Positions 1 through 7,569 of a stretch of 20,000 nt of DNA are shown here, piece after piece (position 1 is the first letter of the stretch; each line of letters opens with the position of its first letter). Position numbers and translations under genes: made by a program. Below the pieces are notes generated by a model. That model did no database searches. It was given only the letters and a program-made list of their open reading frames with translations, and had not been told where the DNA came from. The stretch is from a virus, in the IMG/VR virus record IMGVR_UViG_3300002242_000664, positions 7,985-27,984 of that record; one strand, written 5' to 3'.

Positions 1-237
1 AAGGCTGAGGTCGACAGGAAGCTGAAGGAGCGACTTGGCGAGACCAAGCTGGAGCTGGCCAAGGACGCCGCACAGGCGGCCCTTGAAGCCAGACAGAACG
101 GGGAGAGCAACCGCAACTCCCTGCTCGCTGCCTTGGCGTCCCTGGTTGCCGCATACGGTGCCAAGCAGGGATTCATGAAGCGGTTCGCCGCAAAGCGTAT
201 TGCAGACAAGATTGAGTCCCTTAAGGAACAGGCGTAA
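1..237 (+). CDS. C-terminal part of a coiled-coil protein, 5' end outside window
   Basis: The reading frame is open from the first base and ends at TAA 235-237, giving 78 residues with no start in view. It opens with a charged helix rich in Lys, Glu, Ala and Leu with heptad-like spacing (AEVDRKLKERLGETKLELAK). A short hydrophobic stretch follows (SLLAALASLVAAYGAK), then a basic amphipathic tail. The hydrophobic stretch is about 15 residues, marginal for a membrane helix. Its stop overlaps the next ATG (TAATG), so the two are probably translationally coupled. I do not recognise the family. The position before a membrane-type protein suggests a lysis or membrane module, but that is inference. 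Confidence 0.6.
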   Translation, partial: KAEVDRKLKERLGETKLELAKDAAQAALEARQNGESNRNSLLAALASLVAAYGAKQGFMKRFAAKRIADKIESLKEQA

Positions 238-455
238 TGCTAACACTGATTCTTACATCGCTGCTTGGTGGCTCCAGTGCCGGGGTAATTCTGGCCCTTA
301 TCGAGTCGCCAGCAGCGTCGGTTGCCGCAAGGCTTATTAAGATTGCCTGCTCGAAGGAGTACACGGAAGAGGAGCAGAAGATCGCACGGAAGCACTGCCT
401 CGCTAACCAGAGTACACAATACTTCATTTTGGAAACACTCAGAAGGGGCAGGTAA
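237..455 (+). CDS. Small hypothetical protein with hydrophobic N-terminus
   Basis: A 72-residue protein with ATG inside the upstream stop (TAATG at 235-239) and AAGGA about ten bases upstream, overlapping the next gene by another TAATG. Residues 1-22 are hydrophobic with a Gly-Gly-Ser-Ser-Ala-Gly turn (MLTLILTSLLGGSSAG then VILALIE), which could be one membrane segment or a signal-like helix. The rest is a charged helix with a Glu-Glu-Glu-Gln-Lys patch and a basic end (LRRGR). Cysteines sit near residues 38 and 54. No family is recognised. Size, hydrophobic N-terminus and neighbours fit a small lysis or membrane accessory protein, which the sequence does not prove. Confidence 0.6.
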   Translation: MLTLILTSLLGGSSAGVILALIESPAASVAARLIKIACSKEYTEEEQKIARKHCLANQSTQYFILETLRRGR

Positions 456-949
456 TGCTGAGCGTCATAGGTGAAATGCTACAGACGCTCAGGGACTTCT
501 TCCCGAGGACCGCAAACATAGGTCCGGGTGAGATCGGGCTGCTTAAGCGGTTCGGCAGATACAAGGAGGTGACACCAAGGTTTTGTGTCTATTGGCCAAT
601 GTGGTCAGAGCTTGAGGTCCATCAGGCTAACCTTCACTCCATATTCGTAACCGAGCCAATCGAAGTCGATGGGGAAATAAAGGTGGCCCGTGTCAGGCTG
701 CTGGTAGAGCTAGATAACATATGCAAGGCTGCACATAAGTCAGTAGACTGGGTGACGGCTATAGATGACGTGGTAGTTCAGTGCCTGATTGAGGCACAAA
801 GGAAGCAGTGGAGTCTCCGACGCTTCAAGAACAAGGTGAGCATGTCTCTTGAGGAGTTTGGGATTAGGACAATAAGCGTAACCTACAACATACACGGCAC
901 GACGCACATAACCGCAGACGTGGAGGGCGTCGGGGAGAGGAACGTCTGA
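455..949 (+). CDS. SPFH/Band 7 (stomatin-like) domain protein, phage-encoded
   Basis: A 164-residue protein. Residues 22-36 (IGPGEIGLLKRFGRY) match the opening of SPFH/Band 7 domains, where a V-x-P-G-E-x-G-V-V-x-R-F-G-K-Y-like strand is typical. A 'P-x-x-x-E-L-E-V-H-Q' segment comes next, where family members carry P-x-I-D-x-V-x-x-V. Then follow a 'Dge-i-k-v-a-r-V-x-L-x-V-E-L-d' strand pair, a helix with aromatic and acidic residues, and the 'E-E-F-G-I-R-T-I-S-V' end that resembles the family's G-I-x-V strand. Family members assemble into membrane microdomain rings, often around proteases. There is no clear N-terminal membrane anchor, only a weak amphipathic stretch, and the C-terminal coiled coil is missing, so this is a minimal domain. 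The start overlaps the upstream stop (TAATG) and follows AAGGGGCAGG. Remote-homology assignment by eye. Confidence 0.5.
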   Translation: MLSVIGEMLQTLRDFFPRTANIGPGEIGLLKRFGRYKEVTPRFCVYWPMWSELEVHQANLHSIFVTEPIEVDGEIKVARVRLLVELDNICKAAHKSVDWVTAIDDVVVQCLIEAQRKQWSLRRFKNKVSMSLEEFGIRTISVTYNIHGTTHITADVEGVGERNV

Positions 950-950
950 G

Positions 951-1301
951 ATGGGCAGGAAGGATAACGAAGAGGGTTCAAGCGTAGACCTACAGAGAAG
1001 TGCAACCGAGGTTTGGATTTATAGGCTCAGGGAAGATGTCAAGAGTCTCCAAAGGGATGTCGACGAACACGACGATCAAATCAGAGGAATGCAACTCCAA
1101 TTATCATCCATGGACGGCAAGCTGGACCGTATCAGCAAGATACTGGACGACAGTAAAGACCTTTGGTCTGTCGCCAGGCTGCTGGGGCCGAAGGGTGCCC
1201 TGTTGGTCGGGTGCCTTGCTGCGTGGGGAATCTACAAGGCTGGCGAGGCTGTGGCGTTCCCGCCCGCCCCAGTCGAGGTCCGCGATGTCCAGCAGCCATA
1301 G
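951..1301 (+). CDS. Coiled-coil plus C-terminal transmembrane protein, XhlA/holin-accessory-like
   Basis: A 116-residue protein starting one base after the upstream stop, with GGAGAGGA as ribosome binding site. Residues about 15-70 form a heptad-rich helix (RLREDVKSLQRDVDEHDDQI and onward to LDRISKILDD). A hydrophobic segment at about 80-100 (LGPKGALLVGCLAAWGIYKA) follows, then a short Pro/Val tail. This plan, an N-terminal coiled coil and one C-terminal membrane helix, is that of XhlA-type haemolysin/holin accessory proteins and of some phage structural anchors. With its small neighbours it may form a lysis or membrane cassette. No endolysin is visible here, so the lysis role is inference from architecture. 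Confidence 0.55.
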   Translation: MGRKDNEEGSSVDLQRSATEVWIYRLREDVKSLQRDVDEHDDQIRGMQLQLSSMDGKLDRISKILDDSKDLWSVARLLGPKGALLVGCLAAWGIYKAGEAVAFPPAPVEVRDVQQP

Positions 1302-1309
1302 CTAAATAT

Positions 1310-1348
1310 CTCCAGAGGGGAGGGTGTCTCTTTAACCCCTATCTGGAG
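1310..1348 (+). promoter_or_regulatory. Hairpin that includes the ribosome binding site of the next gene
   Basis: CTCCAGA (1310-1316) plus GGGG (1317-1320) can pair with CCCC (1336-1339) and TCTGGAG (1342-1348), with a two-base bulge and a 15-base loop. The 3' arm contains the GGAG that serves the GTG start at 1355. No T run follows, so it is not an intrinsic terminator. It could hide the ribosome binding site or mark an RNA-processing point. Confidence 0.5.
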
Positions 1349-1354
1349 AAGAAC

Positions 1355-2116
1355 GTGGCAAAAGTAAACTGGACCAGTAAAAACGAGGGTGACCTATTCA
1401 CCCATATTGAAGTCAACGATATTGTTGACAAGCTAAACTCCAACGCTGACGCCTCTATTGGCGGGTACGAGTACACTGCGGGTTTCGCAGATCGGACCAC
1501 GGGGACAGCCGGTGTGTCCGAGCTTGGCGATAACGTCAGCTACACCCAGGCTATGGTGGACGCAGGCCAATGGCTAAGGTTTGGATTCGACTCATCCCAG
1601 CAGGTAACGAATGATGCTCCGTACTGGTCAGACCCGGCACCCGCCAGTGCTTCCGGCGTCGGCCTGTTCGGGGGCAGTTACATGCCAGAAGGAATGACGT
1701 CGATGTTCGACTACTCATTCAGCTCGTCCGGATACAGTGACGAGTTGGCCTCGGGAGACCTTCAGTATACGCAAGCTAACGGCTCCCTGGACTTCACAGA
1801 AGCCGCCCCTGGCGACTACGCTAACGTCCGATTCGACTTCAACGTGGTCCCGCAGATCGCTAACACGACCCTTGAGGTTGCACTAATCTGGCAGACGCGC
1901 GACTCCTCGGATGTTGCGACATTCACATTCGCACTGACTGGCGACCCTTCGTTCTATGGCACTGGAACAGTAGGAAAGACATTCCTTGCCAGGCCGGTCC
2001 TGACCGCCTACTTCGCCTCTAACGAGGACGTTAACGCAAGGGCGCTTCCCGCAATCAGGTCAGACAATCCCGTACAGATTCAGCCGCTCGCAATCCTTTC
2101 GACAATCTTGAGGTAA
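1355..2116 (+). CDS. Hypothetical virion structural protein
   Basis: A 253-residue protein. The frame is open further upstream, but GTG at 1355 is preferred: it follows TCTGGAGAAG with about six bases spacing, begins the plausible sequence MAKVNWTSKNEGDLFTHIEV, and avoids overlapping the upstream gene. Composition is that of a phage surface protein: rich in Ser, Thr, Asn, Asp, Gly and aromatic residues, almost free of Lys after the start, and predicted beta-rich, with no signal peptide or membrane segment. The second half (about residue 140 onward) contains beta-strand-like alternations such as LEVALIWQTRDSSDVATFTF. It lies eight bases before the 1293-residue fibre-type gene, so both probably contribute to the same appendage. 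No named family recognised. Confidence 0.6.
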   Translation: MAKVNWTSKNEGDLFTHIEVNDIVDKLNSNADASIGGYEYTAGFADRTTGTAGVSELGDNVSYTQAMVDAGQWLRFGFDSSQQVTNDAPYWSDPAPASASGVGLFGGSYMPEGMTSMFDYSFSSSGYSDELASGDLQYTQANGSLDFTEAAPGDYANVRFDFNVVPQIANTTLEVALIWQTRDSSDVATFTFALTGDPSFYGTGTVGKTFLARPVLTAYFASNEDVNARALPAIRSDNPVQIQPLAILSTILR

Positions 2117-2123
2117 AAATATA

Positions 2124-5100
2124 ATGATCCGCATTGTAAGAAACGAAAATGGAAACTGCATTAACTTCGTGGGAACCTCGATGCCCGCATACTTTAATGC
2201 CTGCCTTTCCGGTGAAGTGGACTCATCCAACGATGAGCTCGTAAGCGTAGTCAATGACGTTCAAACTGCCACGACCGGCACAAAGAAGTATGAGTTCTTT
2301 CAGATTCACTTTACGGAGTGGGAGGACCGAGACGGGAACACATTCTCTAACTCACAAGAGGTTGCCGACTACATCACTGCCAACGGTAATGTCGTGGGAA
2401 TTGGCGAGACCGGAAGAGACCTAGTAGGTATCGACGTTAACTTCAGGCTAGACGATACGCATACCAGCGTGATCATGTCTAACGGCTTTTCGTTCGGCGT
2501 TAACACTATTCAGGCTGTTCCCCACACCGATGGGACAGTACACATTAACGCTGTCGGCACAGGGAATCCCTCGGATGGCTCTGACGCTAACACGAAACAA
2601 CACTTTCTCGGCCTTGAGGTCGGAAGGGTTCTAGTCAACGACCAAGTTGTGGCCGGGGGAATTAACACGGTCTGCAACAAGCTTAACGAACTGTTCACGG
2701 TCGGCCCGTTCGAGGCTGTGGTAATTACCGACCCGTTCTCAACGATGATTGCAGACGTTGACGGTGTTGCGGCTGCTGGTGGACTCGTCGGCTCCGGTGC
2801 AGTCGATCCAGCAGGCTCCGACATTGGCTCTAACACGGGCACTCATAACAATAACGCCGGATGGCTGGCAACTGACTCAATCGACCAGGCTGGCGAGTAT
2901 TACACGTTCGACATCAGGGGAGAGGGCCAGATCGGTTTCGGGCTTGTCCTCGATGACGCAGCTGACGTTAACGGTAACGCGACTTACGGAGACCCAGCTT
3001 CATTCTGTAACGGAGTAAACAATAGCCACTACGGTTACCAGTTCTCCCACTTCTTCCACCAGACGCCTAACGGCCCGTGGACGAACTACGGAGCCAATAC
3101 ATCTTACGTTCAGGGTCCAGGATGGTATAGCTCCACCCTGAGGTTCCCTGTTTCTGACGAAGGTGCTGACTGGCTAGCTGGCAACCCAGTTAAGATGAAG
3201 GTTGGCCTTGACACTAACGGTTATGTCTCCATTGAGTATTACGACGCCAGCGAGGGCCTCTGGGTCGTTTGCGCGAGGAGTGGATACCCAATCGCAGATG
3301 GAGTGTCCCTTAATCTTGGGATCAAATTCAGCAGAACAAGCGCAAGGCTCTTTAGTGCCCCTAAGATTCACCTACTTGAGTCAGCGGCGCCTGTTATGAA
3401 CTTCAGGTACATCGAGAGTCCGGACGGAAACTTCCACTATCCCCTGTTCTCGACAGCCGAAGAAGCTGAATACTACGACCAGAATCACGACGGGACAACA
3501 GGCACTGGTACCTACATTAGTTCCGTGTTCCCTGATGACCCATCTGGTACATCTTGGTTTCAGCCTGACACGGGTTACACCGACAACGGCTCCTCGGCTC
3601 CGTCAGGGGTAACATTCCAGTCCAACAGTATTAACTGGACAGAGATCACATCCCTGAGTGACTCGGACCTTGTGCCTCCTGCATTCAGTGGCCCCGACTA
3701 CACGTTCGCAGAGGACGACTCTGTTGGCATTCAGGTTTCAGCCCAAGATGTGTCCTACACGACAACCGTTTCTGGCCTGCCCAGTGGGCTGTCCCTGTCG
3801 GGCGGATACCTTATCTCCGGCACAACCAGGCACGTATTTGGGGACCAGACATACACCATTGTCGTAACTCGAACCAACTCTTACGGTTCAAGCAGCGGAA
3901 CCTTTGATATCACTGTCACTGACGACGTTGCACAGAACGCTATCCCTGGTTACTCGATTCACGGTCAGAACCCAATCACTCAGACCCCGGACCTGATTCA
4001 CCACTACAGTGGTGCAGTCAACTTAGACCTTGACCTGACCCTCAACCCTGGCACCGAGCTTACCTGGACACAGTTAAACTCCAGCCCCGTGGGCGGACAG
4101 GGTCAATATCTACAGATCGGAGTGGCCACCTCAGGTGTTGATAAGTCCACAACCCAGCTTGGAAACACTAACGCTGGGTGGGATTTGAAGTGTACAATCT
4201 GGACGAACAGCCTGAACCACAACTGGGCAACCGGATGGGTCAGTAATGCATCGCAGAGCTTCTCTACCAATAATGGCTCAGACTGGAGACTGGCGTTTCC
4301 TACTGACAATGGACCAATTGAGCTTTACCGTGACGGTGTGCTAGTTGCCACTTCGGCGATGAACTTCACTGGAAACCAGACTGTCACGGCAGCAGTTCCA
4401 GTAGCCTACAGCACAAGCACGCGAATGCCGTCCGTCACCAGGTCAGATATAACCTTCACCGGAGACCCGCCAGCCGGTTTCACGCAGACAAGCGGCTCCA
4501 TGTTGGACGCTAATACCCTGGGCGACAACTCGGTCGTAACGCTAGACTCAGTTCTTGAGCCTGGCAAAAGAATGATCGTTAACAAATCTTGGGTGGAGGC
4601 GAATGTTCTTCCTAATATACCCGACAGCTTGAAGAAGGCGTACGTGGCCGTGCCATCGCCCTCGGCAGCGTGGGGTAGTGTTGACCTGCATCTTGACTTC
4701 GACGCAGTAATGCGATGGGAGGGCACTAACAGCACCGACTCCCACAAGTCCACACTGGCGGACGGCAGTGATACTGTCGCGCGACACGAGGGTAGTATCG
4801 GCTCTTCCACTAACGCTTACTACCATTACGCGATCCAGTGGGACGGCACTGACCTGGTTGTCATGTCCGATACAGACATGTCTAAGCTGACCGGCACTAA
4901 CGACTACTCGCAGATGAACCGATACTCTGCCTACGAGTCTTATGGCGAACAGTCGGGAGACTTGCCCTTGGTGATGGCAACCAAGTCGAGCGGAAGCCTG
5001 ACCCTTAAGATGTCCGGAATTAGCTTTATCGACATACCTGCGGCACCAGTTAGTATCGTGACACCTTGGACTAAGGCAATTGACTTCTCTGGCTCAGCCG

Positions 5101-6005
5101 AGAGGATGCAGCAAGAAGGCGGAGGAACCTCGGCAAGAAACACCCTTTACCTTCCTAACGGTGTTACCGTGCCTGAGCATGGTACGGACCCAGCTTTAAC
5201 GTCAAACCATACGGACGCTCGCCCCTGGGCAACTGCCATTGTGTTCAAGGTTGACGGCCATAGCAGTAATCAACATATCTGGAATCACGGAGAGGGCCAG
5301 AACGGGGACAATATCTACCTCAGAATGAACTCTGCGGGCCACCTGTACTTCGGCTGGGGAATCGACGGTGGGAATAATGAGTGCAAAATCGTTGACGACC
5401 CCCTGGACACGAACCGCTGGTATGGCGTTTATGTTGCACATAGGGGTCCTCGATTCACTTCCGGGGACGCCACTGCGTCGAATCTCGCTTCTGCGTTCGA
5501 TATATATGTCACCGACTCGGTCGAGGAATTCGGTAGTTTCCCAGATGGAAACCGTAGCATCAGTTCGCAGTGGACGGCCACCGGAAACCGAATGAACAGG
5601 AGTATTAAGGGAAATACGTTCCTCGGGGGTCGTGATGCCAACCGCAGCTTCCACGGCAAGGTTGCATCCTTCGTTCTAACCAGTCTTAAGTTGGGTGAAG
5701 CCATGCCCGATGAAGCAGAAGCACTGATGATGGTTATGGACCCGAAGAAGTGGCTGACAGACTACAAGATCGGCAACACCTGGCGACAAACGGGTGCATC
5801 TTGGTCTAACGCCAACTTCCAAGTCGGAGATATCGGATGTGCCCGGGCTACCCAGGTATGGCTGATGGGCGACCGCACAAATGAACCATATGCGGTTATG
5901 CGGAACCAAGTAATGACTAGCGACCAGAACGAGACTGCAATTCGCATGGTCTCAATGGTCTCCAACGACATCCAGACGGTCAACATCTCTGGCCTGACTT
6001 CATAA
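2124..6005 (+). CDS. Large multidomain virion fibre/adhesin-type protein (putative Ig and LamG-like domains)
   Basis: A 1293-residue protein with GAGG at 2110-2113 before ATG 2124. A mosaic of beta domains can be read. The N-terminal unit is about residues 1-240. A second unit at about 245-425 begins near AGEYYTFDIRGEGQIGFGLV. A short 'YPLFSTAEEAEYYDQNHDGT' segment, also seen in other phage surface proteins, lies near residues 440-460. Residues about 515-601 form a putative Ig fold of the He_PIG type, ending in SSGTFDITVTDD after GLPSGLSLSGG. A beta-rich stretch follows to about 975. A concanavalin/LamG-like C-terminal domain at about 980-1215 contains AIDFSGSAERMQ, RPWATAIVFKVDG and SFHGKVASFVLTS. 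Such proteins usually bind host surface glycans as tail fibre or decoration. Cys is very rare and no protease motif was noticed. The virion location is inferred from neighbours. Confidence 0.7.
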   Translation: MIRIVRNENGNCINFVGTSMPAYFNACLSGEVDSSNDELVSVVNDVQTATTGTKKYEFFQIHFTEWEDRDGNTFSNSQEVADYITANGNVVGIGETGRDLVGIDVNFRLDDTHTSVIMSNGFSFGVNTIQAVPHTDGTVHINAVGTGNPSDGSDANTKQHFLGLEVGRVLVNDQVVAGGINTVCNKLNELFTVGPFEAVVITDPFSTMIADVDGVAAAGGLVGSGAVDPAGSDIGSNTGTHNNNAGWLATDSIDQAGEYYTFDIRGEGQIGFGLVLDDAADVNGNATYGDPASFCNGVNNSHYGYQFSHFFHQTPNGPWTNYGANTSYVQGPGWYSSTLRFPVSDEGADWLAGNPVKMKVGLDTNGYVSIEYYDASEGLWVVCARSGYPIADGVSLNLGIKFSRTSARLFSAPKIHLLESAAPVMNFRYIESPDGNFHYPLFSTAEEAEYYDQNHDGTTGTGTYISSVFPDDPSGTSWFQPDTGYTDNGSSAPSGVTFQSNSINWTEITSLSDSDLVPPAFSGPDYTFAEDDSVGIQVSAQDVSYTTTVSGLPSGLSLSGGYLISGTTRHVFGDQTYTIVVTRTNSYGSSSGTFDITVTDDVAQNAIPGYSIHGQNPITQTPDLIHHYSGAVNLDLDLTLNPGTELTWTQLNSSPVGGQGQYLQIGVATSGVDKSTTQLGNTNAGWDLKCTIWTNSLNHNWATGWVSNASQSFSTNNGSDWRLAFPTDNGPIELYRDGVLVATSAMNFTGNQTVTAAVPVAYSTSTRMPSVTRSDITFTGDPPAGFTQTSGSMLDANTLGDNSVVTLDSVLEPGKRMIVNKSWVEANVLPNIPDSLKKAYVAVPSPSAAWGSVDLHLDFDAVMRWEGTNSTDSHKSTLADGSDTVARHEGSIGSSTNAYYHYAIQWDGTDLVVMSDTDMSKLTGTNDYSQMNRYSAYESYGEQSGDLPLVMATKSSGSLTLKMSGISFIDIPAAPVSIVTPWTKAIDFSGSAERMQQEGGGTSARNTLYLPNGVTVPEHGTDPALTSNHTDARPWATAIVFKVDGHSSNQHIWNHGEGQNGDNIYLRMNSAGHLYFGWGIDGGNNECKIVDDPLDTNRWYGVYVAHRGPRFTSGDATASNLASAFDIYVTDSVEEFGSFPDGNRSISSQWTATGNRMNRSIKGNTFLGGRDANRSFHGKVASFVLTSLKLGEAMPDEAEALMMVMDPKKWLTDYKIGNTWRQTGASWSNANFQVGDIGCARATQVWLMGDRTNEPYAVMRNQVMTSDQNETAIRMVSMVSNDIQTVNISGLTS

Positions 6006-6029
6006 GGCTATATACTGTTGTCTCCTGGG

Positions 6030-6069
6030 GCACCCTCGGTATTGGCTTCGGCTGGCCGGGGGTGCTTTT
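6030..6069 (+). terminator. Intrinsic terminator with UUCG tetraloop
   Basis: GCACCC (6030-6035) pairs with GGGTGC (6060-6065). The stem continues through TCGG/CCGG and closes on a C(TTCG)G tetraloop at 6046-6051, followed by TTTT at 6066-6069. It ends the fibre gene. The next gene's ATG is only 16 bases past the T run, so there is no room for a separate promoter between them. Confidence 0.85.
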
Positions 6070-6085
6070 CATTTATGGGTTTAAA

Positions 6086-6628
6086 ATGCCAAAACTATCA
6101 AAAGTAGGAATGCACTCCGATGTCGTTAAGGTAATGGGTGCCCTTAAGGTGAACAGGGCCTTCAAGAGGCTCAGTAACCAGTTCAAGCATAAGGTCACTC
6201 GCTCCGTAACGTCTGCTGGTGCGGGTGTACTTAAGAAGGAAGTGAAGAAGCAGGTTCCACGGAACGGTAAGGACGCCAGAAAGAGGGATAACAAGGGTAC
6301 GCCGAGAGTCCAACTCTGGAAGGCTATACAGTCCATCCAGAGGAAGAAGAAGGGCGGCACTTGGTACTCGGTCGTCGGGCCTGGTTACAAGGTAGCACCA
6401 CATGACCACCTGGTCCACGACGGAACCAAGCCACATATCATCACCGGCTCCGCGAGGGTCGGGGCAAATAGATACGTCAGCAGAGAAGACTACCCTTACC
6501 TGTCTCCCGTTCACCACCCCGGTGCGAGGAAGAACGAATACATGACTCGCTCGGTACAGAAGGCTGGCCCCAGAATGGCTAGGGTCATGGCGAGTCGGAT
6601 CAAAACGAAAATAAGGCAATTCAAATGA
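6086..6628 (+). CDS. HK97 gp10-like head-tail connector / neck protein
   Basis: A 180-residue basic protein. A GTG at 6062 in the same frame lies inside the terminator hairpin, so ATG 6086 (MPKLSKVGMHSD) is chosen, though no clear ribosome binding site precedes it. The second half shows the gp10-family signature: HDHLVHDGTKPH (family pattern H-x-x-x-V-E-x-G-T), then SPVHHPGARKNEYMTRSVQK (family: H-P-G-x-x-x-x-P-F-M-x-x-A), and a basic C-terminal helix RVMASRIKTKIRQF. Family members act at the head-tail joint between connector and tail terminator. Overlap with the next gene by ATGA (6625-6628) and the gp11-like product that follows support the call. In typical phages this gene lies shortly after the capsid gene on the same strand; here it does not. 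Confidence 0.75.
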   Translation: MPKLSKVGMHSDVVKVMGALKVNRAFKRLSNQFKHKVTRSVTSAGAGVLKKEVKKQVPRNGKDARKRDNKGTPRVQLWKAIQSIQRKKKGGTWYSVVGPGYKVAPHDHLVHDGTKPHIITGSARVGANRYVSREDYPYLSPVHHPGARKNEYMTRSVQKAGPRMARVMASRIKTKIRQFK

Positions 6629-7044
6629 TAGAGGCAAGCATCTACTCGGCACTGACTGGTGACGCTACGCTGGCGGCCCTCGTCGGCACTAAGGTTCGCC
6701 CCGTTCAGGCAAGGATCGGCGACTCACACCCACTGCTCGTGTACACCGTGCAGGATGTGATGCCTATCGGCGACATTAACTGCGAGTCTGACACCAATGA
6801 GGCAACACTCATCTTGGACTCCTACTCACGCAGCTACCTTGAGGCGGCGTCAATTGACGAGGCTGCCTACAATGTCTTCAAGGCTACAGACGGTCGCTAC
6901 CCACGCACGATGGGAGACGAGCGTATCGGGAGCGTATACACCGATCAGGTAGATAACGACTCCTATGTACTAACGGATGATAACGATGCAGTTCTGTACC
7001 GTCGTAGGCGTACACTCGTTATCTGGTTCGAGCCAAATTCCTAA
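6625..7044 (+). CDS. Tail terminator / tail completion protein (gp11, DUF3168-like)
   Basis: A 139-residue protein overlapping the connector by four bases (ATGA). The start, MIEASIYSALTGDATLAALV, is typical of DUF3168-type tail completion proteins, which open with a helix 'x-I-y-x-x-L-t-x-d-x-x-l-a-a-L-V' followed by a strand with 'HPLLVYTV'. The middle has EATLILDSYSRSY and an alpha helix (ASIDEAAYNVFKA), and the C-terminal strand is RRRTLVIWFEP. The family caps the tail tube and joins it to the head. Order gp10-like, then this, then major tail protein, is the canonical siphovirus order. Confidence 0.75.
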   Translation: MIEASIYSALTGDATLAALVGTKVRPVQARIGDSHPLLVYTVQDVMPIGDINCESDTNEATLILDSYSRSYLEAASIDEAAYNVFKATDGRYPRTMGDERIGSVYTDQVDNDSYVLTDDNDAVLYRRRRTLVIWFEPNS

Positions 7045-7056
7045 AAGTTAACTTTT
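7043..7056. repeat. Perfect 14-bp palindrome before the major tail gene
   Basis: AAAAGTTAACTTTT is perfectly self-complementary. It begins inside the stop codon of the tail terminator gene and ends two bases before the AAAAGGAG ribosome binding site of the major tail gene. It could form a weak RNA hairpin or a DNA-binding site; the sequence does not decide. Confidence 0.6.
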
Positions 7057-7071
7057 GAAAAGGAGCCAGTT

Positions 7072-7485
7072 ATGGCTTGCAAGCTGACACAGGTTACGGG
7101 AACGACCGTTTCCTTTGCTACGCTCTCCGCCACGCTCAACGTGACGGCGATTGACTTCGGCGGGGTTTCCCGCGAGTCGCTGGAAGACACTGTCATCGGC
7201 GACAACTACCGCAAGTTCTGCCCGTCGACCCTGATCGACAACGGCGAACTGACGCTGAGCGTCAATGCGGACCCGGATCACGGTATCCTGATGGCACCAA
7301 CAGACGTGGAAGAGGCGGTTACTGTCACTTTCCCCGCTCCTGCTGGAAAGTCGACGGGTGCTTCGTTCGCGTTCAACGGTTTCGTCACTGACGTTAACCT
7401 GTCTGGCGAACAGGGCGAGAAGTACGAAGGCGACGTGACTGTCCGCATCAGCGGAGAGATTACTGTCACGGCTTCCGCCATCTAA
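7072..7485 (+). CDS. Major tail (tube) protein
   Basis: A 137-residue protein with a strong ribosome binding site (AAAAGGAG about eight bases before ATG). It is acidic, beta-rich and low in bulky residues, starting MACKLTQVTGTTVSFATLSA. Diagnostic-looking parts are the 'FGGVSRESLEDTVIGDNYRKF' region (tail-tube proteins commonly have 'T-s-l-x-d-x-x' near here), then NGELTLSVNADPDH, and a closing pair of strands ending VTVRISGEITVTASAI. Tube proteins polymerise as hexameric rings to make the siphovirus tail. Position between the tail terminator and the frameshifted chaperone is canonical. The gene is bracketed by two short palindromes and followed by a strong terminator, fitting high expression. 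Confidence 0.8.
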   Translation: MACKLTQVTGTTVSFATLSATLNVTAIDFGGVSRESLEDTVIGDNYRKFCPSTLIDNGELTLSVNADPDHGILMAPTDVEEAVTVTFPAPAGKSTGASFAFNGFVTDVNLSGEQGEKYEGDVTVRISGEITVTASAI

Positions 7486-7499
7486 TCCAAGTTGGATTA
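7483..7499. repeat. Inverted repeat spanning the stop of the major tail gene
   Basis: TAATCCAA (7483-7490) and TTGGATTA (7492-7499) are perfect inverted arms around one base, and the left arm includes the TAA stop. As RNA it would form a hairpin of six to seven pairs. It lies just before the strong terminator at 7513 and may stabilise the transcript end. Confidence 0.6.
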
Positions 7500-7512
7500 A
7501 GGCTAATTACTG

Positions 7513-7546
7513 GCGGGCAGGACAACGCCGTCCTGCTCGCTTTTTT
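7513..7546 (+). terminator. Strong intrinsic terminator after the major tail gene
   Basis: GCGGGCAGGAC (7513-7523) pairs with GTCCTGCTCGC (7530-7540) over eleven positions with one G-T wobble and a six-base loop, followed directly by six T, then C and five more T. It ends just before the AGGAGAGG ribosome binding site of the next gene. The chaperone and tape-measure genes downstream must rely on read-through or antitermination unless a promoter lies inside upstream coding sequence. Confidence 0.92.
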
Positions 7547-7569
7547 CTTTTTACCACAGGAGAGGTAAG

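Noticed and set aside
1163-1354. Upstream extension of the virion gene at 1355 to a start at 1163
   Set aside because: It would overlap the coiled-coil/transmembrane gene by 139 bases and give a Cys/Arg/Gly-rich out-of-frame segment; GTG 1355 has a good ribosome binding site.
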